Source: Crotophaga sulcirostris
Taxonomy: Eukaryota; Chordata; Aves; Cuculiformes; Crotophagidae
NCBI GenBank assembly: GCA_013397455.1
Contig: VYZB01000119.1
Span: 120,821 to 184,820, forward strand
Length of the DNA: 64,000 nt
Direction of reading: 5' to 3'
The notes below the pieces were generated by a model that did no database searches, was not told the DNA's origin, and saw only the letters and a program-made list of their open reading frames with translations. A program made the translations under genes and the position numbers. Of this stretch, positions 46,715-57,740 are shown one piece after another. Position 1 is the first letter of the stretch. Each line of letters begins with the position of its first letter.

Positions 46715-49700
46715 CAAGTGGCATTCCCAACAACCAGAAGCCATCCATCCACCTTTTCTGTCCCCTCATGGCAAAATGCAACTTTCCTTGATTTAATACA
46801 GCAATGGGTGCCCAAGAGCTACAGAGCAGGGTGGTCACTGTCACCTTTTTGACAGGGGAAATGCCTACCTTGTCCCATCCCCAGATGGACTAACCATTGC
46901 AGAAGAGAGGGAGTGAAGCTGGTTCCCCTACCTCTAGCAATCTTTCCCTGCAAAGGTTAGACCAGTTGGTTCTGTGAGGGCTGCACCCTCTGCTGCTGTT
47001 CCTGAAGTTCATCTACTCTGCATTGTACAAAAACAAGTGAGGGTGAAGTGATAAGACAAAAGAAAATGCAATCCTGTTGATTCTGTCATTTCTGCCACTG
47101 CTGTCAGCCCTGAAGGTTTTGTATTTTAGTAAACAGAGAACTCATTATGACACGCAAGTGACTTGAGAAAAGTGATGGTGAAACAGATTTCTTTTTTGGG
47201 GGAGAAAAATATAAAAACAAAACCACGTTCTGAACACTAAGATGAGTGTGCACCAAAGGGAGCACCCAGCAGAATTGTCATTTTTTTTCATCACATCCCA
47301 CAAATGCCATTGAACTTTCATAAGCAGCTGATGACTGAACCATAAAGGTCCACAACCTCATGGACTGTCTTGCTGGTCTTGAAGTGCACCATCAATGGGC
47401 AGGTTGACTACTTCTGAGTCCACAGTACGGCGTGGCAGCAGTGGCATTCAGCAAGCAGTAGGTCTGAGACAGACCTGTCTCCACCCAGCAGCATTTCCCT
47501 TGGGGAAGGGAAGGCAGCAGTCGGTAGCTGGGATTAGAGGTGTGAGCACAGCAGAAGGACTGAAAGAAAGTTTTAAGGAGTAGTAGGGCCAAAGAAAAAA
47601 AACAAAACATGCTATGTGGGAATTTGTCAGGTGAGGAGGAGCAGAAGATGGACAGGACCTAGGGGGACAGGCTGAGAGAAGAAACATGCCCAGACTCCCA
47701 ATGGCTCACAGCAGCATTCTCCTTTCTTTCTAATCTTTACAAGCTTGGCAATTCAACTGTCACTCTTGGCCCCAGTGAACAGAGAGTTACTATCCCCACC
47801 ATCCTTTTGCACTTGCATGTTGTATAACTTGCTTGTGACAGATCTGTACCTAAAAGTAGTTAAATCCAAGCTGTTTCTTGAGCTATACAAGAAGTCTGAG
47901 GCTGTACCTGTCTTGTAATTTAAAGTTACTCAGTGAAACCTTTTGAGTAATTTCCTTTGGGGGGGGCAAGGGAGGAGGGTGACACAATTTTTCAGGACAG
48001 TGCCCTCTTATTAATTTTAAAAACAAAATGTATAATTCTGGATGGGTGCCATAGTTGTGCAAGTGGTGCTGATATTGTATTGGACATGGAAATGTATCTT
48101 AATAGCTGGTATTCATTCCTGCACTGAAGGGAAGAAGAGCTTTATTTTTTGGCTAAAGAAATCTGACACTAGTTGAGACAACACACATTTTTATATAAGG
48201 CTGCAGCCGCTAGCAAATGGATGCATATTTATATGACAGGATATGCTCAGTAGCCCTGGGAAACCAAGATTTGAAATCAATAATTTCTAGTAAATAACAA
48301 ACTGACATTGGCAACATCCTAGTCTGACTGAATATCTGTATCATCACAGACACTCTTCTTTAATAAACAGAACATACGATGTTTCGTGCATTGGTTTTGC
48401 ATTTTCTTGACAACTGCATAAAAGTATAATTTCTATGCTTGATCGAAAGGATCTCTGACAAAAGGGAGAGGGTAACATTTGTTTCTGTGGGCTTTATGGT
48501 TTTAAATCTCAGGGCCAATTCTGCCATCAGGTAGTTTATGAATATTCATGTAAATTGTTTTGAGATGAAGAATATGTAACTTTGCCATGTATCTGGCATG
48601 GGAAGAATAGTTTGACAGTCATGAAATTGAGAATGCTTTAAAAAATAGTGTCAGTTCTAGCAAAAAGAGGACAACTCTAGGAACGAAATGGAAAATTAAG
48701 GAAGAAAGGTATGTGTTTCCTGAGTGAAGCAAAATTATGTGATCCTGTCTTAAAAACAATGAATATAGAATCATTTTGCAGATGTAGATATTTAAAGCCA
48801 TTTAGAATCTCTTGTATCAGGTATGGGTGAGAATCTGCCTTTCTCTTGACTTCTAGAGGAGTTGAGGCAGATCCATATTTTCCTGATCATTGCATGTGTT
48901 TATGAACTGTACGATCCAGCAGTGACAAAACAGCAACACTGGAATTGTTACTAAGCCTTTTTTGCATTATTATATCTTCTGAGTGGTGCCTTACTTGCAG
49001 TCAGATGCAGGAATAAAACAGAAGTGTCCCATTGCCCAGGCCTATTGCTAACTTGGAAACTGGGCAAGTTACACCTGTCACTGTTTGCTCCTGATCCAAT
49101 ACCCCTTCCATGGACTGGAAGTTGCTTTTGTGCCCACTTGGCTACTGGAGCTCTGCAACAACTGACAAATGTGAGAACGCTACCAAATGTAACGCCTGGA
49201 GAAAAGGCATCTCCTGGGTAGCGACAGGCATTGCAAATGCAGGCTCATTTAAATCATGGCTGTGTATTTGCATGTACACTTTTGGTTGAGCATATGATAG
49301 CTTTTATTCTTAGATGTAACTGAGGCTGCAGGTGAAATGTGCAGTGGCCTCAGCCCTGCCATCCCACGTCCCTACAGCTCAATGCCTTCAGGGAGAAAGG
49401 CCAACGCACCCTCTGTGCTCACCGAGCAAAGCCAGCAGCAGCCGTGCAGGGAGCACACGTCATAAATCAAGGGGGAAGATGTTTTATGCACAAGTCAGAA
49501 CTGGAGAAATGCCATTAATTAGCAAACTTTTTCAATTTCTTGTCGCTAACAATACAGCTGTTATATATAATATTACCTTCTCTTGTATTGTCTTCTATAT
49601 TTTAAATCGAAAATCTTATTAGCTACAGGACGATCAGAATTGAAATGACCGTAAGTCCTGTACAAAGACCATTAAACATATTGGTCATAATTCAGCCATT

Positions 49701-50038
49701 CTATAGAATATTTTGTCCTTGACAAAGGTGCATTAGGTATTTTACATTCTTCTAGCACTGCTTCCTAGTCTCAATCATGGTAGAGAGCTGCGCTCAGAGC
49801 ACTTTGCAACTTTGTACGGCCTGATTGCAAGTAGAGATGAAGAGAGATAAACTGCTGCAGAGCTAAGTCCTGCAGGCCACATCTCCCTGGAGTAAAAATG
49901 AAATGCCTGGATGAGATCAACATACTTTTGTTTATATGACAAGTTTTTGAGTAATGGTCTTGAGTCTGGGACATCAGTAGGGCTGAGATTGAGCCTCATT
50001 CACACGAGACCTGATCACACCTGTGCTGATAGTGCAGT
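46715..50038. other. Non-coding block
   Basis: No gene recognised. The 49330-49465 section has several CpG and a moderately GC-rich composition but no exon signals I trust. A seven-base G run lies near 47960. The phrase GGGCCAATTCTGCCATCAGG (about 48511) may be a loose end of the palindromic repeat class. Confidence 0.5.
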
Positions 50039-50108
50039 AAGTAATCCCTTCAGTTTCTGAAAGTCACACATAATGTTAAGCATGTGCTCAAGTGCATCTC
50101 TGAGCTAT
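50039..50108. repeat. Relic of the ancient palindromic repeat
   Basis: AGTAATCCCTTCAGTTTCTG is followed by AAAGTCACACATAATG, TTAAGCATGTGCTCAAGTGC and ATCTCTGAG. This parallels AGTAGTCCCATTGACTTCAATGGGAC-TACTCACATG-TTAAAGTTAAGCATGTGCTTAAGTGC-TTGCTGA. It is one of the better-preserved arms in the window. Confidence 0.65.
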
Positions 50109-51084
50109 GCAAATAATTGATTTCTGTATTTAAAATATAAGTTTAAAGTAGATCAATTTGGAGCAAGCATTTGGCAACCAAGCAGACATTAGCAACATGA
50201 TTTTAACCTATGCTTTAGCAGAAGTTACATATTTTATGCTATTTACTTTTCGATGAAAATATTAAGAAATTGCTAATAGTGTTGTCATCTCTTAACTCTT
50301 CAGCACAGAGATTCTGGTTAGATCTGTGTCTGTTTTTCTGTACAAAAGGCAGCATTCACTTTGATTGATATAATTTCCTAAACTACTTCATGTACCCACT
50401 AAAAGGTTAGCATGCCAGTCCATCTTTTGATGGTTTTTCCAATACATTCTTCCACAGAAACTCATGTAAGTAATGACCTACTGAAGGAAAAGTTGATCAA
50501 TTGTGTTCTTTTTTCATGTTCGCATCAATGAAGGCCATGCTGAAACCCTTTAGTTAACTGCTCACAAAGAAAAGCTTCTTCCTTGAAGCTTCCTATTTTC
50601 CTAAAAGTAATGTTTCTTTAAAAATATAATTGATATATTAACAATTAAATGTATTTTTCTACATGGCTTATAAAATTATTAATGTAGCAGGCATTACTGA
50701 GGAAATAAAAAGTGTTCATTGGTGCAATTTATCTATTTTCAGGTATTTCCCACACAGTTTTACTAGGAAAAAAAGGACATCCAATTAAACCCATTTAGAA
50801 ATAACCTGAGATGCTGTTTTACTAAACACATGATGTTAGTGATGCTAATAGTATATTGGATTTCAAAGATTAATTGAAATTTTACATGCATTAGAAAACT
50901 CATCCACAATCTATTGTAGAGTACTACAGGGGAGGTACACAAAGGACATAAGCTCTCCCAGTTCTGAGAAGCAGCCAGTTAGAAGTTGTCTATCCTTACA
51001 AAGAGACTTTCTAAGAAACTCACATCGCTACGTGCAATTTGTCCTTATAAGGTTTCTTATAGATCACTGATCTACTCTGGCATA
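50109..51084. other. AT-rich non-coding block
   Basis: No gene recognised. The 50590-50710 part is very AT-rich with ATTAAT/TTAATG cores but otherwise featureless. Confidence 0.5.
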
Positions 51085-51412
51085 AGAAATGCAATGCTGA
51101 GCACTCAAACCTAAGGTTCATCTGGCCCAGTGTCTGTGCCTTGAAGTGGCTGCTACTAGACCCTTAGGAAAGAACCTACTTGATATAAAAGTCACGGACA
51201 GAGAGAGTCCGTCGTCCCCTCCTGTTGCCTGCCAGCCTCCACCGTTTAGTGGTTCAGAACCAGAGGTCACATCCAGAGCTTTGTGTTAAATAGCCGGTGA
51301 CAATTTTGTCCTCTGCAAGTACTTCCAATCTCTTTTGAACCCATTTATTGTAAAATGTCTATCCATGGTAATGATCGCCACAATTCAATTAAGTGCTTCC
51401 TGAAAATGGGTA
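51085..51412 (-). mobile_element. Old CR1-family LINE 3' region, antisense
   Basis: Landmarks in order match the antisense 3' UTR region of older CR1 subfamilies: GGTTCATCTGGCCCAGTGTC, a CCTTAGGAAAGAACCTAC segment, TTTAGTGGTTCAGAACCAGAGG, GTTAAATAGCCGGTGACA, then TTTGTCCTCTGCAAG and CCAATCTCTTTTGAACCCA. The right part ends CGCCACAATTCAATTAAGTG, where the family has a similar phrase before its repeated hinge. It is clearly more diverged than the CR1 at 3.9 kb. Confidence 0.6.
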
Positions 51413-54400
51413 TCACTGATATCCAGGAGAAAAAATACTGGTTAGGTGCACCTTTGATCTGATGAGAATTCCTATGTTCTTATTTACGTTACGCTGACTT
51501 GCAGTTACGCCGCAGTTGTCTTCATTGCTTCATTGCAAACACAGCTGGATTTCTGTGGGTTTTCTGTAATTTTCTATCAGAAGAATAATTTCATCTTTTT
51601 TTAATATATATTCTTCCTTATCACCCTGTTTGTTTCACCTAATAATTGTCTCTGCTGTGAGATGGAGTTATCTACATCCCAACTCAAACATCTGTCTTCA
51701 ATTTTGTACCTCATGCGCTAAGGGTTTGTGTTTTGGGTAAAATTAGGAAAAACTCATGTTTTAGCTTATGAAGACTTGTGTACATTTGTTGCACTTCATG
51801 TGATTTTACTCCCCAGGAGCTTTGCTTTGCATTTTAGCTTCCAATAAACATACACTCAAAGTGTATTTCAGCCAAAGCCATTGATTTCACCTGATTTCAG
51901 GTCACAAAACATGCAAGTAGCAAGCGTCACATGATTTCCATGCATCTGATTCTGGGTCACTGACGAATTCATGAATCCTTCAGTGAATCTGTGGTGAATC
52001 CTTACACTGCTCAGTTGCTGCTTCCCTTCAGCGTACAAGAAGTGCTGCAGAGCAGCCCTTGTCTACTCAGACTTCCACTGTCCTTTCCAATGTCGAGAAT
52101 GCCCAGAGGCCAGCTGGGAGCTGGACACGGTTCCTGGAAGAACAGAGCCCCAGCAGTAAGGTTACCTGGATGATCAATTTTTAGGATATTTAGTTCATGC
52201 CAACCCGAAAGATGCAAGTCTTTTCTCTAGCCCTTGGCTACCTCACATCAGCAGTGCCTGTTGCTCACACAGCTCATCAAAATTGCCCCTTGAGTGCGTG
52301 ATGGATTCACTTTTATGAACATGACATTGGGGGGTTATTTAGCACATTGCATCTTTCCAACTAATAGTTCACCTTAGACAGGTAAAAAGATACCACTTTT
52401 TAAAAAACTATAGAGTACAGGACAAGCAGTGGTTCTGTTTGGGGTTTTTTTCATCAGCTTTTTATTCTTCAGATACAGTTATAACTTCTCAGCTCTCAAA
52501 CTGTGAACAAATCTCTATTTGGAAAGAAATGATGCTGGTTTTATGAAGTGTGTGAAGCAAATTATATTTTCTATGGATATTAAAGATGCTAAGTGAAATA
52601 TGGCAAACTACTATAAAATTGATAAAGAACAGGATTAATCCTGGCCAGTCAGGCCTGGGTACAATGCCCAGCCTTGGGGAAGCACTTGAGGTATGAGGAT
52701 ACATTTTGGCAAGCCTCAGCCTGTGACCATAACAACAGCCTTGGTGCCCTGAGAATTGCCTCTTTTCTGCAGAATCCCACAGCTCACCTCTTCAAAATAA
52801 GACAGAAACACAATAATAAGATAGTCTGCAATTTGCTTAGGGTAGGCCTAACCTAGGCAGATAAAATTCTGCCCTGAAGAAGCTATTGCAAATTTTGTCA
52901 CTGATTCCAGAACAGCCTGGGCTTCCCCTAGTTCAACTATAGTAAATACGCTTAAGGAAAGGGCTCATAATTTAATCACTGAAGACCAAAATTGCAACCC
53001 TGAAATCCCCTGCTTAGCCATTATCTCTGCAAGGGTGTTACTTTTCTGTTAAATTCTCACACTGCCTGGAATTAAGCTTCTGTGTGCACTCAAACCTGTC
53101 ATTGCTGTGACGCTGTTGAGCATCCCAGCACTTACCTTGCAGCTTCACCCAATCAATCCAGAGCAACACGCTTGGCAGCATGGGGAGACACAGCATCGGG
53201 CTGCCAGAGTGAAACACAGACCTTGTGCAGCTTGAGCCAGGAGGTTCAAACTAGAAAATGTTGCCACAATTCTGTTGTGGACTAACCGACTGATAAAAGT
53301 ACTTGTCTCAATCCGATTTTCATCTGAAAGAGTATCCCACCTTACAGAGGAAAACACAAACCACCATGTGGCAAGCAGGTCCCCTTGACAACTAAAGACA
53401 GCAGCATCATTCCTGCTGCATGAGAAGGTACAGGTAGGACTCCTATACACCCTAATAAGATCATCTTCCTTTTTGGGAAGTCCTTTAGTCTAGTTTTATG
53501 AAGTGAACAAAGCAAATTACATTCCTTAGGACTTTTTCCATTTATCGGGATCTTCACATGTCTGGCAAGAGTCACGCATGACATAGTTTGTCCAAAACTT
53601 CTGGGCAAATGACTAGCGTGTGCTGCAGATGCTGCATAGAAAAGCTGACGTGGGCCTCCCATGCATTCATCATCTGACCGTGGTGTTCTCAGTAGGTCCA
53701 GTATAGCATGACAATGTGGGAATCCCTACGTGTCCCGCATGGTTCATATATGTATATTTTAGTCAAACAAAGCCTCCAGGCTGAAAGATGGGAGCCCTTA
53801 CACAAGCACATACACCTCCAGGGGAGTGTTCCAGACATTGCACACTGGGCAGACAGCGGCACCTCCTTGCAGGTGGAGCTTAATTCATGCATGATAAACA
53901 CAAGTCTCCACTGAGCTCGCTCCTTTTCGGTCACTTCTGCTCAGTATGTTGACTCTTTTAGATCTCATGCTCATGCCCTAATGCTGTGTTTGAGTCCTGA
54001 CGCCTGAATCACGGTTGTAGATTCAATCTGGGCAGCCCAACAAACCCAACATCAGGTGCTGATACACCTCCTGTTAGACACAGAAACCTTTTGAGATCCG
54101 ACCCTCAGAGTCTGTAGCATTCAGGGTGCTCACACCACACAAGTTTATTATTTCTGTGCTTTTTATTTTCAAGAGACAAAATACATTGAAGTAATTTTAA
54201 ATAATACAAAAGGCAAACTCATTAGAAAAGCAAAAAATAAACTTCCAAACAATACAAACTGAAGCAACACAAATACTGCTCAGAGGAGTGGGCCTGTTGT
54301 TACAGCAGTTGCAGGAAAGCTAAAGGCTTCAACAAAAGTGAAAACAAATTTTTCCCTGTTGATGAGCTGATATTCCTGATATTTATTAACTTGGAGGACA

Positions 54401-55463
54401 AAGATGAGTTTGGTCTATAAGTTAACTGCAAGTTGAAGGTGAGTGCCATGTGGAAAACTTTCAGGAAAGTCAGGTCAGATTCTGGCTCCACTTGTATGTA
54501 TTTTGCCACAGTAATTGGGCTTTATTCGAATTATCTTTCTTAATTTTATAGAGAATAATTTACTAATATTACTATTTTAGGAATGATTATAAAAAGTTAG
54601 ACATTTTATTAGGAATGGTACTATGTCTTCTGGATTTGATCCATTAAGTCAGTGTGCTGGAACAGGGTTCCTAGCACCTCCAGTATACCAGGAGTGACAA
54701 TTGTATTGATTTAGCAAGGTAATGAAATGAAATTATACCAGCAATCATTTGTGGGCCTAGTGTGCTCTCCTTGCTGCCTGCAGCTTGCTCTTCCCAGTCC
54801 TTCCTGCACAATCCAAGAGGAGGTCTGAATAGGTTCTCAGCTTTCAGCTGATGGTCTGTCAAAATTAATACTCAGAGACTGCAGCTTATACCGAGCACAT
54901 TTATAGTCATATGAGAAGTGGGTAGTTTTATGGGAGCTCTCTATTCAGAATTGTACCTGTCTTCAAAAACACAGGTACATAGCACAAAGGGGGGAAATGA
55001 AACAACTCTACTGTTTCCTTCTTGGTAACCTGGGTTCACCTGCGTGAGATGAATTTAACCCTTTTATGAGCTGATGTTAAGAGCGCTGGATATCACATCG
55101 TAACGGCATAAAGAGACAGGAAAGTACACATTTTAAGAATAAGTCAAACCTTTGGAGTTCATGCCTCGGGCTATCTTTCTAGTAATTTGCACAGTTTGAT
55201 TTGAAAAAAAAAAATATATATCCATTAATTGCCAGTACCTTTCTGGGCTACCCTACTTTCATACTAAATGAAGTTGAAGCTCTACAGAGAAGGGGCTGAA
55301 CATGCTGGGCAGCTTTTTGTGTGTTAAAGTACTGTCCACAGGCTGCATGATTTTCCCCTTCATGCGTGGGGCGGGGGGGGAAAGGACAAATCCTTAGATC
55401 TATGAGGTTTCCAGTTTCTGAAGAGAAGAAAGCGTTACTTCTCCTTTAAGCCTGGAGCCGTTC
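51413..55463. other. Non-coding block upstream of the CpG island
   Basis: No gene recognised. Two distantly related 31-base segments occur at 52538-52568 and 53493-53523. A perfect donor-like string on the minus strand (AAG followed by GTAAGT) sits near 53124-53134, but the frame before it closes at a TGA only a few codons upstream. Otherwise ordinary AT-rich sequence. Confidence 0.5.
52538..52568 (+). repeat. Repeat segment related to 53493-53523
   Basis: GTTTTATGAAGTG...AAGCAAATTA.ATT is shared with 53493-53523 at 26 of 31 positions, with the four central bases differing. It may be the trace of an old duplication or of a dispersed repeat I do not recognise. Confidence 0.55.
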
Positions 55464-55503
55464 GTGTGTGTGACAGTGTGTGTGTGTGTGTGTGTGTGTG
55501 TGT
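55464..55503. repeat. (GT)n microsatellite, interrupted
   Basis: A short GT run (55464-55472) is interrupted by ACA and then followed by (GT)14 (55476-55503). It lies just upstream of the CpG island. Alternating GT has known potential for Z-DNA and is length-variable. Confidence 0.95.
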
Positions 55504-55771
55504 CTCCTCCTCTTTGAGTGACACAGCACTTAGATATGCCTATCAGTAACTTAAACCCCACAAACTCCACCTTCTAAGTGAGGAAGCTGTGGGTTGATGG
55601 AAATGTAGTGAGCAGATTGAGACAGACAGTGAATCATTAGCAAACTGCAACGCCAGGATGAACTTGTCTGGAACCTAAAAGGAGAAAACAGCCTCGGAGT
55701 CCTTTGCGGTGCTGGGTTTTGCTTCAATACAGCCAAAGTGGATCTAAAAGCCGGCTGATCCCCAGTCCAAG

Positions 55772-55825
55772 ATGCTGCTGGTTTCCCAGCGGGTAGAAGC
55801 ACCACGCATGGAGCCACATATTCCA
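55772..55825 (+). CDS. Possible 5' coding exon with splice donor (speculative)
   Basis: ATG at 55772 has A at position -3, an acceptable Kozak context. It opens 18 codons (MLLVSQRVEAPRMEPHIP) that run to a strong donor, CCA followed by GTAAGT at 55826. The position at the edge of the CpG island is right for a first coding exon on the plus strand. I do not recognise the peptide. No matching downstream exon was found in the remaining 8 kb, which is not unusual for a long first intron. An alternative is that the ATG lies in 5' UTR or that the whole match is chance. Confidence 0.22.
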
Positions 55826-56187
55826 GTAAGTAGCGTTTGAAATCGATCCGGGCTGGGAAAGCAGGAGTTGATTTAAAGGGACTTTCGAACAACCCTCGGA
55901 AGAGTTGCTCGCCCAGGCTCGGAGCAGCCGGAGCCGCTCTAAGCCGGGGTTTGTAAAGTTTGCAGTCGCGGCTCAAGCCGCCCACCTTGTGCGGGCTTCG
56001 GAGGAGAAAACCCCAGAAACTTGGGGTCGACATTGCCCCCCTTCTTTCTGGTGAGAGCTGGTGGCAGCGCAGGGAGAGGAGAGGGTGCGTGGGCTTTAAC
56101 GTGGTGGGGAACAAGGTGATGTGCCCGGGGCGGGCAGGGGGCTTGGTGCCACCGCTCGTGGGCACGGGGGACAGGACGGGGGTGGGG

Positions 56188-57165
56188 NNNNNNNNNNNNN
56201 NNNNNNNNNNNNNNNNNNNNNNNNNNNNNNNNNNNNNNNNNNNNNNNNNNNNNNNNNNNNNNNNNNNNNNNNNNNNNNNNNNNNNNNNNNNNNNNNNNNN
56301 NNNNNNNNNNNNNNNNNNNNNNNNNNNNNNNNNNNNNNNNNNNNNNNNNNNNNNNNNNNNNNNNNNNNNNNNNNNNNNNNNNNNNNNNNNNNNNNNNNNN
56401 NNNNNNNNNNNNNNNNNNNNNNNNNNNNNNNNNNNNNNNNNNNNNNNNNNNNNNNNNNNNNNNNNNNNNNNNNNNNNNNNNNNNNNNNNNNNNNNNNNNN
56501 NNNNNNNNNNNNNNNNNNNNNNNNNNNNNNNNNNNNNNNNNNNNNNNNNNNNNNNNNNNNNNNNNNNNNNNNNNNNNNNNNNNNNNNNNNNNNNNNNNNN
56601 NNNNNNNNNNNNNNNNNNNNNNNNNNNNNNNNNNNNNNNNNNNNNNNNNNNNNNNNNNNNNNNNNNNNNNNNNNNNNNNNNNNNNNNNNNNNNNNNNNNN
56701 NNNNNNNNNNNNNNNNNNNNNNNNNNNNNNNNNNNNNNNNNNNNNNNNNNNNNNNNNNNNNNNNNNNNNNNNNNNNNNNNNNNNNNNNNNNNNNNNNNNN
56801 NNNNNNNNNNNNNNNNNNNNNNNNNNNNNNNNNNNNNNNNNNNNNNNNNNNNNNNNNNNNNNNNNNNNNNNNNNNNNNNNNNNNNNNNNNNNNNNNNNNN
56901 NNNNNNNNNNNNNNNNNNNNNNNNNNNNNNNNNNNNNNNNNNNNNNNNNNNNNNNNNNNNNNNNNNNNNNNNNNNNNNNNNNNNNNNNNNNNNNNNNNNN
57001 NNNNNNNNNNNNNNNNNNNNNNNNNNNNNNNNNNNNNNNNNNNNNNNNNNNNNNNNNNNNNNNNNNNNNNNNNNNNNNNNNNNNNNNNNNNNNNNNNNNN
57101 NNNNNNNNNNNNNNNNNNNNNNNNNNNNNNNNNNNNNNNNNNNNNNNNNNNNNNNNNNNNNNNNN
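56188..57165. other. Assembly gap (978 N)
   Basis: A single run of N with an uneven length, flanked by very GC-rich sequence (GGGGGTGGGG on the left, GGGGAAGGGGGGCGG on the right). GC-rich promoter sequence is often lost in short-read bird assemblies, so the missing part probably contains the island core. Open frames reading through the N run are meaningless. Confidence 0.99.
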
Positions 57166-57291
57166 GGGGAAGGGGGGCGGTTTACGGGGCGCAGCGTGCG
57201 GGGTCGCCTCGCCTCTTCCCGTCGGATGAGCCTCCCGGGTACCGGCGGCTTGCGGGGAGCCTCCTGGCACGGGCGCTGCGCGAAGAGCCTG

Positions 57292-57328
57292 CCTCCGCCT
57301 CCTCCTCCTCCTCCTCTTCCTCCTCCCC
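57292..57328. repeat. CCT/CTC trinucleotide-rich polypyrimidine tract
   Basis: Five consecutive CCT units (57301-57315) are followed by CTTCCTCCTCCCCCG. Such tracts are common in 5' UTRs and promoters of CpG-island genes. In other frames it would read as runs of Ser/Pro (plus) or Glu (minus). Confidence 0.9.
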
Positions 57329-57427
57329 CGCCAGCGGGAGAGGAACAGCGGCTGCCCCTTCCCGGGGGCGGAGGCTGCGGCCGCCCCGGCGGGGGAGGGA
57401 GGCAGGCAGGGAGGATGCTCCCCGTGT

Positions 57428-57434
57428 TATATAA
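57428..57434 (+). promoter_or_regulatory. TATA-like box in the CpG island (candidate)
   Basis: TATATAA, preceded by CCCGTGT and followed by TGGGAGCGG, matches the TATAWAW consensus. It stands out in otherwise nearly AT-free sequence. If used on the plus strand, transcription would begin around 57460. The motif is half-palindromic, so direction is uncertain. Confidence 0.35.
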
Positions 57435-57475
57435 TGGGAGCGGTCCCCTGCTCCATCCCCGCGCCCGTGTCCCGC

Positions 57476-57488
57476 GGGGGGGGGGGGG
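57476..57488. repeat. G homopolymer, 13 bases
   Basis: Thirteen G follow CCCGC. Homopolymers of this length are error-prone in sequencing, so the length is uncertain. Confidence 0.9.
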
Positions 57489-57643
57489 AAATAAAGCTGC
57501 TGATGTGCGAGAGGGACCATATGGCGCTTCCAAGGGGAGAGGGAGCGGGCACGGCCTTGAACCTGCGGGACCCGACGGCTGAGGGGCTGCGCTGGGCGCA
57601 TCCCCCGGGGTTTGCGCCGGGAGCGGCTCCTTCCCCCTGGAAC

Positions 57644-57686
57644 GTGTGTGTGTGTCAGTGTGTGTGTGTGTTACCCTGTGTGTGTT
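57644..57686. repeat. (GT)n array with interruptions
   Basis: Three GT blocks are separated by CA and TTACCCT. The array lies on the right shoulder of the CpG island and mirrors the GT array on the left shoulder at 55464-55503. A poly-A-like tract follows shortly after. Confidence 0.95.
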
Positions 57687-57720
57687 TTACCATGCGGGGC
57701 ACCCACAGTGCTGCCAGGGG

Positions 57721-57740
57721 AAAAAAAAAAATAAAAAAAA
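57721..57740. repeat. A-rich tract (A11 T A8)
   Basis: Eleven A, one T and eight A, flanked by GGGG and CCCC. No retroposon body is recognised upstream, so it is called only as a simple repeat. Confidence 0.95.

Larger units (their letters stand above)
55680..57650. promoter_or_regulatory. CpG island, probable promoter region, interrupted by assembly gap
   Basis: CpG dinucleotides and GC content rise from about 55.68 kb, become dense from 55.84 kb to the gap, and are very dense from 57166 to about 57650. Examples are GGGCGCTGCGCGAAGAG (57271-57287), GGCTGCGGCCGCCCCGGCG (about 57372-57390) and several GGGGCGG SP1-type boxes. In vertebrates such islands usually mark promoters and first exons of constitutive or developmental genes. 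Transcription direction is not settled: a donor-like sequence at 55826 and a TATA-like box at 57428 both favour the plus strand, but weakly. The gene itself could not be recognised because its most informative part is probably inside the N run. Confidence 0.8.

Noticed and set aside
53124..53134. Perfect minus-strand splice donor (AAG then GTAAGT)
   Set aside because: The reading frame before it closes within a few codons and no acceptor or recognisable exon is present; isolated donor-like strings are common.
57517..57524. CCATATGG as a CArG box for SRF
   Set aside because: A CArG box needs six A/T between CC and GG; only four are present.
55551..57582. Very long open frames (437-660 codons) on both strands across the CpG island
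   Set aside because: They read through 978 N, which cannot contain stop codons in translation. The real flanking parts are short, GC-rich and unlike any known protein.
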